Below, piece after piece: positions 55,791 through 64,000 of a stretch of 64,000 nt of DNA. Position numbers and translations under genes: made by a program. The notes beneath the pieces are model-generated. The model was not told where the DNA came from. It searched no databases and saw only the letters and a program-made list of their open reading frames with translations. Source of the DNA: Larix kaempferi (Eukaryota; Streptophyta; Pinopsida; Pinales; Pinaceae); the NCBI GenBank assembly GCA_027924585.1, contig BSBM01000252.1, positions 8,184,001 through 8,248,000 on the forward strand, written 5' to 3'. Numbering within the stretch: the first letter of the stretch is position 1; each line of letters opens with the position of its first letter.

Positions 55791-56180
55791 TTTGGATTAT
55801 GAGGATTCAAGAGGGTGTATAATTAGTTTTTATTAACATATAATCAGAGTTTATTTGGATCAATTAAGTTTTGTTCACATACATTGAGGGTTTAGTTAAA
55901 TTAATTAATATTTATTAGCATATAACTTAAGTTTATTTAGGTTAATCACCATTTATTATCATACAATTAAAGTTTATTTGAGTTAATTAAGATTTATCAA
56001 TATATAATAATGATTTTTTAATTTGGTTAATTGAAGCTTATTAATAATTTCATTAAAATATATTTAGATTTTAAGGTTTGATAAGGTGCATAATGAAATT
56101 TTTTCAACTTAATTAAAAATTATTAATGTTTAAAAAATTTACTTGAATTCATTAGAATTTAGATTTACTTAAAATTTATA
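55790..56180. repeat. A/T-rich degenerate tandem repeat
   Basis: Variants of AAGTTTATTTGAGTTAATTA followed by (A)TTTATTA(A/G)CATATAA recur about every 55-60 bp. A weaker patch of the same kind is at 58110-58230. Confidence 0.6.
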
Positions 56181-56211
56181 TATATATTTTTAATTAAACT
56201 AGTTATGTTTT

Positions 56212-56540
56212 GGTGATTCAAAAATCCTATACTTCATACATATGGAGAGAAGATACATAGAGAGAATATAGAATCATCTATTTGAGGGAATCTCCTAGTG
56301 TTGCCAAGGATAATGGATTCCCAAGGTTTGATTCTTCTTTTTATGCCATAGTTTCATTTGAAACTTTTATAAGAGTAAATATAGATCAAATGAGCACAAT
56401 ACATATCTAAAAATGTTTATGATGTTGATTTGATGTATTGCAGGTCATTTTCTATTCGGGTGGCTTGCATTTTTCCTTCTTGGTAACTTTGGTCCATTCC
56501 TTTGGTCAATTCTTGTAGTTCTCCTTCCTATAGTTCCACC
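56212..56540. repeat. Dispersed repeat, copy 2 (partner 39200-39540)
   Basis: See shared words under 39200-39540. It continues directly into the LINE ORF1 remnant read on the minus strand. Confidence 0.65.
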
Positions 56541-58070
56541 TCATTCTCATTCTTATTTGGAAGGGATTGATGAATTTCCAAAATTTCTAGGACCTCTTCC
56601 TATTCCTCCACCTTATCGGTCCTCCTCACCCATATCTTGGGCAAGAGTGTGTTCATTATTGAGGGGGGAGGGTAGTCGATGAATCTCTAGAGGAGGGTCA
56701 TGTCTTACTAATTTGTTCATGGAGTCAATCATTTTGCACATGTCATAGGTCGCTATGGGCTTAGTTGTGATGATTCCCTATGTGGTGAATATTTCTAAGT
56801 AGGGGGAGTGATTGAGAGTTTTGAACCTCCTTCTTACTTTGGTGCCTTACTTGGGGTTGCATGTGCTTTCTAGTTTGGATACACCATTACTTATTGTCTA
56901 GGTGATGGGGGAACCTTGTCAATATGATGATGACCCTCCATCATTGCATTCCACCATGTGGGTTTCCTTTGTAATTTTCGAGTGCATCGGGCCTTTGGTA
57001 TCTTGGCACAATGCATTGCAATGTGCCTTGTTTTGAAGCAATCCCTACATCAAAAGGTGACTTGCTTATAATCCTACTACTGGGTTCAAACCTGGTAATT
57101 TTCTACGAGATTAATTTATGTTTGGAAGCCTTTGCTAAATCCATGTCAATTCATATCCATATGTAGGTAGTAATGTGTTGAATTTTGGTTTCCACACTCT
57201 TGAAGTGGAGTTTACCTTAGGCATTTTATATTCCCTGCGGCGAGTCAAAGCCCTAAAAGTGCAATGTAAGGTTAGGAATTCTGATCCAAATAAGGCCAAT
57301 GGAGAGGGAGTCCAATGCAAGTTCAAATATTAAAGTCCATGGCTTGGCTTCATGTAAAGTATTGCTTTACCCCAAAACTATGGTCTAGAATTGAGGATTT
57401 AATCTATGTCTTCTGCAAGGTCAAAATCCTCTATGGAGAACCCTTTTTTGCATGGATACATAAAGGATTCATCCTTTGTATCTAGCTTATAGGTAGTAGT
57501 TACCCATTGATGTATATATGATATCTAATTTGCTAGAGGCCATTAAATAAATAGACAAGGCCATTCTCTTTGAAAAATCCAAACTATTCCTCTATGTATT
57601 CTACTATTTGTATGGATGGGACCAGAGCTTCGTCAACCATTTGAACTATGGGTAGTTCTAAATTATCCCTATCGGGTTTCCATTAATAATTTATTTCTTA
57701 AAATAAATTCTTGGGATCACCACATGTAAGGAGAGTGGCATGCCTAGGGTGACAAAGTTCAATTAATCTATTTGCAAAGCAAGAGGGGTCCTTTGAACCA
57801 AGGTGGAAGAATACAAGGGAGATTTACCTTTACCAGTGGGTGGTGGTGCATGCAATGATAATATGGGGGTTTCCATGAAGGTTGAGACAATCCATAATTC
57901 CATCATCTTATGCCAGAGACCATTGTCAAATATGGAGATACTATATGTGGGGAACAAGGGATTTATGTGGTTAGAGAGGAGATCCACGAATGTTGCAAAG
58001 GCACCAGAGAATGTGGTTTTGGATTGAGGTCAAAATTTCCAAAGGCCACATCGATACAACTTGGATAAAG
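56541..58070 (-). pseudogene. LINE ORF1 remnant (DUF4283-like, CCHC knuckle)
   Basis: In shifted minus-strand frames: FFKENGLVYLFNG (~57560), then ILYMKPSHGL, PLALFGSEFLTLHC and RREYKMPKVN (57135-57380), then the knuckle CRDCFKTRHIAMHCAK (CX2CX4HX4C; about 57000-57060). This order matches plant L1 ORF1 proteins (DUF4283 then zf-CCHC). Frameshifts and stops are abundant. No ORF2 follows. The upstream minus ORF 57763-57987 may be its N-terminal part. Confidence 0.5.
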
Positions 58071-58971
58071 CACTAGCTACCATCCTAGTGGTTTCAAAGC
58101 ACTCTGTTGTTTAATAAAATTTATTGATATATAATAAAATTTTATTTAAACTAATAGAGTTTTATTAATGTATACTTAATGAATATATAATTATAAAATT
58201 AACATAGTTAGTTTTATTAACATTTGATGATGATATTGATATTTGTGGTTCCCTAAGACCAATGAGATTTATTCATCTAATAAATGGAATTAAAGTATAT
58301 ATTATTCAAGATTCTGTTTCTATATTCAAACATGGTGGAAAAGAAAGTACCGAGATTATTATGGTTTTCATAAATAAAGAAGTCTTGAAGAATAATCAAG
58401 TTATGAAATTGGATAAATTTGTGTCTTATATTATTAAAGGTAGGATAAGTTAAAATGAAAGGGTATTCATCCCCAACTTGCTTTGTATCACAATTTTTAC
58501 AAATCCAATCATTGCAAAGAGTTTTTCGGTTAACGATAGTGACCAATTTCACTGTGAAAGTAATATGCATTGGTCCTAATTTTAGCAATATTCATTTGTT
58601 CTTTTAGCTCATAATGTTGGAAAAATCATTCTGATTTGTTAAAAATATAGGATTTATAAAACATTTGCAGTATTTCAACTTCTTCTTATTGATGATTTCA
58701 TTGTTACTTTATGCCTTATATTAAACTTTATAGGGATGTAAGGTTGAAGACTGTCAATATTATTAATTTGATTATCCTCTTTTGCCTCAAAATCTCTAGC
58801 CCAACCTCTTTTAAGCATGCGGTGGATATTGTTGATTACACCGAGAGTAGCGAGGCGCTCTATAGCCCAGTATGGGGGAGATGTTGTAACGCGTAACGTT
58901 ATGTAACATGCCATTCCCACACAAAAAAAATGCAAATGATGTCGACTTAATCCAAAAAATATATATTATAT
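58071..58971. other. Unassigned; possible PPT/LTR start near 58864
   Basis: The ORF 58262-58453 (63 codons) has no recognised domain. TATGGGGGAGATGTTGTAACG (58863-58881, approx.) looks like a PPT followed by an LTR start, but no LTR can be followed. Confidence 0.35.
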
Positions 58972-59115
58972 TGATTTCATCTTAAACTTAGATATATCAA
59001 GCATAGAATTAAATATCTTGAGGTGTAATTTTTTTCTTAATGTGTAAAACATTTACACCTCAAGAAATTGGATCCCTCTTGGTGCTTGATTGATCCAAGT
59101 TTAAGATGGATCTAT
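58972..59115. mobile_element. Foldback MITE-like element, copy 1
   Basis: The left arm has CATCTTAAACTTAGAT...ATCAAGCAT...ATCTTGAGGTGTAA. The right arm is its inverse: TTACACCTCAAGAAAT...GATCCCTCTTGGTGCTTGAT...AAGTTTAAGATGG. A ~25-nt A/T loop joins them. It shares CTTGAGGTG(C/T)AA and GAGGGATC with the element at 63330. Confidence 0.7.
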
Positions 59116-60330
59116 GCTGGTACTAGAAGCAAAAACGAGTCTACATTTTCGTAATTTCAGAAATTTGTGTTTATGTTCTAAAAAGCTAATAATGGGTTTA
59201 GACTCCATGGAAGTACATCAAACTTCAATCAATGGAATGGAGTAAGGTTTTGCATTTAAATTTTAAATTATAGGTCACAAAACATTTTTTGATGTGTCCA
59301 ATTTAGGGCCAACTTTCACAAGGTATGTTTCAAGTCCTTCATAGATGTAAAGAATATTGGGTTGATACAAGTGTTGAAAATGATTTTTTTCTTATCCCAA
59401 TCCTAGGGATGAGAATTTCTACACTTGTTTTCAAAACCATCATAAGATTTCCCAACCACCAATTATTATCTTCTCAACATTGTGGTTCCAATTCAAATGG
59501 AAATTGAAATCTATACTTAAGTATGTAAATTGCACCTCTTCAAGAGTGTTGTCACCATATATAAACTTGTAGGATCACACATTTGTAGTGTCTTGAAAAC
59601 AATTGTAAATGTTTGCAACATTTGGCAAATATAGGTCATTCGTTCATCCAAGTTTATTATTTTTCCATTGGGATTCACGATTCCTTCCTTAAACATTTAT
59701 ATTCTATTTAATTCATTTTCCATCTCCTTTCTCTAATATTGAGTCTTAATTATTAGCAATGCACACCACTATTGCAATTACATATGAAACAATGCCCTTA
59801 TACCATTTTACTCTAGAATGGTATTCCACTTGTAAATTAGTTCAACTACAACACAAATTGCAAGGAAATTTAATTAATGGTACATAATATATTTAAATTA
59901 TGGGACAATTAATCAACTTAACAATAATTAGCAAGCCTCAGGCATCCAACAAATACTTTTCTAAGTCCATTTACATTGTCATAAATTGTAGAAATAATAT
60001 AGCTATGAAAATACAAAGTGATTCACCTCTCTTTGTTCAAATATCATGTTTCTAGACTATTTATAATAAGAGGGGAAGTAGGAAGAATCAAATATGTGGA
60101 AGAAGATCCATCATGATTGCTGGAATTTTATGCACCATTTTGATGAGTTGTCCAATCACACTAATACGTAATGGAATGTTTAGTTGTGGTGGTTATCACA
60201 CTTGGTCAACTTGTTCAGTTACACAACAAAACAATAGTGCTATCCAACTTTTGTTAGGCACAATCAAGCTATGGTGCTAGACTACATGACTATTTTTAAT
60301 ACTTCAGTGTCACAATGTTGTGTGTTGTTA
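59116..60330. other. Unassigned A/T-rich spacer
   Basis: No recognised coding or repeats. Confidence 0.4.
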
Positions 60331-60347
60331 ACTAATTATTATATGTT
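60331..60347. repeat. LINE TSD, left copy
   Basis: ACTAATTATTATATGTT matches 62099-62115 at 16 of 17 positions. Confidence 0.8.
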
Positions 60348-60641
60348 TTTTTTTTTAACACAAACGGTTAATGAGCTTTATATTAAAAGGTGGAGCAAGT
60401 TACATATAGAAGTAAGGCTGGTCCCAAAATTCCAGAACTGTCATAGCAAGTTCTGAGTTTTCCAGCCTCTGTAATTCAAAAATGGCATTATGCCTGATAC
60501 AACCATAAGGACTGATACTACTATTACAACTGAAGATTTTAACAAAATGGCCTAATAAGAAACAACCAAAATATAACATAGGAGTAGAATAGAAACTAAA
60601 TAGATAAACATCAGATCAACAGGAGGCTGCACCGGCGAGAA

Positions 60642-61511
60642 TTAGTTGTCATGACAGTTGCGGGACATTTTTTCCTTGCTTCTAGCCGTATTTCCAACGT
60701 TGTTGTCGTCAATGTTCAGGATGACTGATGGGCTGTTCCCACTATTGGTCCTCACACAATCAACTTTATCCTCGACGATTCTCAGGCAGTTGTAAAGGGT
60801 GTCATGTTTGCCCATACTTTTTTCAGTGAAATCCTTTATCTTTCCGGTGCTTGCTCGAACTTCAGAGTTGGAGATTTGAACCAGGGTCGCTAAATTGGAG
60901 ATAGCTTTTTTCATGTATGCAAGGTCCCCTCTAAGCCAGTGCACTTGCGTTTCCAGATCTTGAACTTGCAGATTGAGCTCAGGGGAGGGGCTTCCTTGCC
61001 CTTGAGGAGAAGCCCTATTCCCCATATCACTAGGAATGCCATGGTACCATTGACGAAAGACACCTTTTCCGCTCTCACATGAATTCATATGATACCCAGA
61101 AGCCGAAACCAAATTAGAAGCAAAACCACCGCTTGGAAATAGCCCAGTGCCTAGGGGCGTCCATGGGCCACCATTTCCAGAATTCACCTTAGCACCACCC
61201 CCCCTGGAGGAATCGACACCACCGGGGCCCTGGCAAATTTATGAGAGATAACGCTTATTGCCACCACTGCCAGCCTCCCCTGGGGTATTCTGTTCGTTCC
61301 TCCTGCATTTCCTACAATGCAGGGCAGTAGGGAAATGACTGCAATTATCCATGCCCCCCTGAGACAAGGGACGTTCAAACTTCACTCTGCAAAATAACAC
61401 TAAGCCAACAGGAGCAGGGAACAAAAGCCAAGCAGGGAACAGGAAACAAGCGAACGAGGAGATAGACAGGGTACTTAACCCTTCACCACGTTGCATGATA
61501 AAGCCCTGCAC
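60642..61511 (-). pseudogene. LINE ORF downstream of RNase H, Gly-rich and coiled-coil
   Basis: One frame of about 290 codons, broken by a single TAA near 61240. The upstream part has a Cys/His cluster (CSHFPTALHCRKCRRN). The middle is Gly-rich (GGGAKVNSGNGGPWTPLG). The C-terminal half has a heptad coiled coil (LQVQDLETQVHWLRGDLAYM, KAISNLATLVQ) and an acidic end. It occupies the same place as 7897-8622 in the first LINE, with a similar domain order but no obvious sequence identity. Not a known LINE domain to me. Confidence 0.5.
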
Positions 61512-61689
61512 TACCTTGGGGATCGTTCACAATAACTCCCCGCATGCGAGACAGATGGTGTCTGCCAGAGGCGACCGCCAAAAACGACGAGAGGACCTTT
61601 GATGTGAGCAGGGAGATCTCAAGGAGATTTTTGGAGTTAATGAGGCCATCGGTCGGGGGGAAATGGAGGGGTGTGTCCGGGACATAGGT

Positions 61690-62095
61690 TTAGGGAACCC
61701 AAACACCCACCTTGAGTATACCGTTGAGCAATGGATGTCCACAATTTAAACTTGCACCAAGGTTTGCCATGGAGTCGGCATCATTATTGTTTTTCTAAGA
61801 ATATGATAGAAGGATAATGAGTGGAAATATTTGGACAAAAAGTAGAAGTGTTGATGCATCGTAGATATAGGCTTGTGGCTCAGAGTAGCTAAGTCCCTGG
61901 CGTCTCTGATCACCAACATTGAATCTCCGAAAATCACTAGATCTTTAATATTTTTGCTTCTGGCAATGTCCATCCCTTTTATCACTGCTAACCATTCTCC
62001 ATCATTGTTTGTTCTTTTGCATATCCCCCATGTGAAATCCTCCACTTTGTTTCCATCGGGATCAAGAATACCCCCCCCGCACCTGCCAACCTGGA
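61690..62095 (-). pseudogene. LINE RNase H domain, truncated and frameshifted
   Basis: LDPDGNKVEDFTWGICKRTN, NNDGEWLAVIKGMDIA (Glu), LVIFGDSMLVI (Asp), a His-Ile segment; then after a one-base shift in an A-run, NNNDADSMANLGASL (C-terminal Asp) to a TAA near 61690. The first catalytic Asp is lost by the 5' truncation. Five bases after the TAA an ATG opens the next short ORF (61527 on). Confidence 0.8.
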
Positions 62096-62098
62096 TTC

Positions 62099-62115
62099 AC
62101 TAATTCTTATATGTT
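62099..62115. repeat. LINE TSD, right copy
   Basis: ACTAATTCTTATATGTT, one mismatch to 60331-60347. Confidence 0.8.
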
Positions 62116-63329
62116 ATTCCACACTTTTGAAACAATTACCAAATTTTTGTAGTTGTATTTACTCAAATTCTTTCCAAAAGTTTTCCTCATTTTAACCATT
62201 GCAATTTGATTTTTCATTGTTACATATTTTCAATGATTAATGTCAATATTTTTCCATCACTTTGCTAAAAGAAGTATACGAGGCTCTATTTGATTAATGA
62301 TCCTACCAGTGGCATTTCTCATGGAAACTCATGCTACAAAGGTGACAATTCACTGCAATGTGAATCCTTCTCATAAGTTCCATCTCTTTAATCACTTTCG
62401 TCAAAAAGGGAATTGCCTTATCCATTAAAATTCTATTAAAACCAACTAAGAACCAATTTGCTCTTAGTTTTATTTTTAAAGGTTTATGTCAATCACTTGA
62501 TTGCTGCTTCTAGTTCTTTAAAGGAGGGTCACCATTCTAATAGTAAAGTTAATTCCCTTGTATCCTCAACCATAGGAGTGAATATATAGAAGATGTGATT
62601 GGTTGCCTAATATTCCTTTGTCCTTCCCATTAAGTTTAACCCCTTTTAATACTTGCCTTCCTTTTTTATATTAACATCTAATTAAGCTACTATACATACC
62701 ACTTTTTTGAATTGTGCAAGAAATAGCTTTTATGGAGACAATCTACTACAAAATTCCTCTTTTGTCGACAACTGAGTGGTCTAAGATAGATTTGTTTGAA
62801 TTAACTCTATAAAACATTATTTGAAATTGTTCAATAGTTTCAAAGTTAGCATCTTTCAAGGCTATCTACTACAAACCCCTCCTTTATCTATGATTGGTTT
62901 ATGTATAAGTTTACTCTCCATGCCATATCAATTCTACAAGTGTTGAAGCTTTCCTACAATAAAGGAACATTTCTCTTCGATAAATTCCTCTCCCTCTTCT
63001 ATATAATATTCCCTCTCTCCATTTAAACAAATTGAAGTATCCTACACAATGGGGTATTTAAATTAAAAGGCCTTCTTTAGGTAAGATGCCCGAACTTATT
63101 ATTATGAAAACTAGGTGTATGTGTGTGTTTTTTTGTTGCTACATACGTTCTTATATAAATATATTTTATTCTTCGAATTTATCTAATAACATTTTTCTAC
63201 TTATGGATATAGATCCTTAACCAATATGCCAAATTGAGGATTCAATAAAATACCCATTAATGTGTGTGTAAAAAGACAACTACAAGTAAAAATGAAATTC
63301 ATAACCTTTTACATTGTAGTGCTTTAAAC
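62116..63329. other. Unassigned A/T-rich spacer
   Basis: No recognised genes or repeat structure. TCTACTACAAA(A/C)(T/C)CCTC recurs near 62750 and 62870. Confidence 0.4.
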
Positions 63330-63500
63330 ACCAACCTAGATCCATCTAAACTTTAAATCTACCACGTGTCGAGAGGGATCAAATCTCTTGAGGCGCAAAC
63401 CTTTTTATTGTGAATCTCTTGTTGGATAGGTTTGCACCTCAAGGGATTTGATCCCTCTCAGCGCATGGTAGATCCGAAGTTTAGATAGATCTAGGTTGGT
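63330..63500. mobile_element. Foldback MITE-like element, copy 2
   Basis: 171 bp. The arms ACCAACCTAGATC...GAGGGATCAAAT...CTTGAGGCGCAAACCT and AGGTTTGCACCTCAAGGGAT...GATCCCTCTCAG...TAGATCTAGGTTGGT pair over about 70 bp with few mismatches, around a ~30-nt loop. No ORF and no clear TSD. Confidence 0.8.
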
Positions 63501-63551
63501 TGCAGTCCGGGGTGGTCACATTAAATTTGTAGATGATCATGATTATGTATA

Positions 63552-63985
63552 TGAAGTATGTAAAAGGTAACTTCAATAACTCAATGAGAAATAGGCAAAT
63601 AACAATGTTGAATGATGACACATGTGAATAGTAAGAAAGTAAGAGGATGTGTATAATCAATGAGAAATAGATTATCTGCAAATGCTACCGGTAGCATATT
63701 TGCAAATGCTACTGATATATTATCCTCATTTTGAATTTACTCTGTTGGGGCTATCTCAACATTTCTTGCATCATATGAAGTATGTAAAAGGTAACTTCAA
63801 TAGTTAAATGAGAAATCAGGTGAATAACATTGTTGAATGATGGAACATGTGAATAGTAAAAAGTAAAAGGATGTGTATGATCAATGAGAAATAGGTTCTC
63901 TGCAAATGCTACCGATATATTACCCTTATTTTGAATTTACTTTGTTGGGGCTATCTCAACATTTCTTACATCATTATCTCGTCTA
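63552..63985. repeat. 224-bp tandem duplication
   Basis: TGAAGTATGTAAAAGGTAAC begins at 63552 and 63776. Both units run through TTGAATGATG, TCAATGAGAAATAG, GCAAATGCTACC and TTGGGGCTATCTCAACATTT. Unit 1 has an extra segment with the 14-bp palindrome TGCTACCGGTAGCA (63683-63696). Confidence 0.85.
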
Positions 63986-64000
63986 ACAGTTACATGTTCA

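Larger units (their letters stand above)
60348..62098 (-). mobile_element. Second 5'-truncated LINE, minus strand
   Basis: A 1751-bp insertion with its poly(A) end represented by the plus-strand T-run at 60346-60356, between 17-bp TSDs with one mismatch. Its 5' end (62098 side) lies at the start of RNase H, almost the same point as the LINE at 7498. Content, 5' to 3' on the minus strand: RNase H, short ORF, Gly/Cys-rich plus coiled-coil ORF, 3' UTR. Confidence 0.85.

Noticed and set aside
1-64000. CRISPR arrays, operons, rRNA, prophage
   Set aside because: No regularly spaced unique-spacer arrays, no ribosome-binding-site-linked gene strings and no rRNA; the repeats present are eukaryotic transposons and minisatellites.

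Overview
The window looks like plant nuclear heterochromatin; a gymnosperm or another large-genome plant is my inference. Reasons: three primer-binding sites complementary to plant initiator-Met tRNA, Copia and Ty3/gypsy chromovirus lineages, plant L1-type LINEs with RNase H, a tRNA-derived SINE, A/T-rich spacers, and no operons. I found no intact host gene, rRNA, tRNA or CRISPR array. Nearly every recognisable coding stretch is a transposable element in some state of decay. All identifications are by eye from translated motifs.

Layout. 1-2842: minus-strand Copia element cut by the window edge (gag, PBS, long LTR with a minisatellite). 2843-6150: no recognisable content. 6150-6612: Copia GAG-pre-integrase/integrase scrap. 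7080-8940: an old ~150-bp tandem repeat, one unit holding a SINE and the other a 5'-truncated LINE with an exact 19-bp target-site duplication (TSD). 8910-16450: mostly unassigned A/T-rich DNA. 16452-22510: minus-strand Ty3/gypsy element (LTR, post-integrase ORF, integrase), truncated at its 5' side. 22511-23634: 3' end and LTR of a plus-strand LTR element. 23635-31101: minus-strand LTR element with no pol, carrying 60-codon repeats and an acidic protein; a solo LTR sits in its right LTR with a CTCCA TSD. 31102-39540: LTR scraps, a Pif1-type helicase remnant, two pairs of ~385-bp tandem duplications and a region rich in telo-box-like motifs.

39600-50914 is the most structured part. A gag-protease-only Copia element has its gag ORF interrupted by a composite of related Copia units (40406-48443), flanked by the perfect 5-bp TSD TGAAT. 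The composite holds three truncated LTR+protease units, two of them 1391-1392 bp long in perfect tandem, followed by a complete short element (LTR 1214 bp, internal 1864 bp, LTR 1215 bp). 50915-55790: degraded chromovirus with a duplicated integrase-tail/chromodomain cassette and an 86-bp hairpin in the LTR-like tail. 55790-58070: A/T repeats and a LINE ORF1 remnant. 58972-63500: two foldback MITE-like elements of one family and a second 5'-truncated LINE with a 17-bp TSD. 63552-64000: a 224-bp tandem duplication.

No cellular pathway is encoded. The elements are linked by nesting: the order of insertions can be read from TSDs and interrupted frames. Many in-frame stops are TGG to TGA/TAG, CGA to TGA or CAG to TAG, which fits cytosine-methylation decay of silenced repeats.
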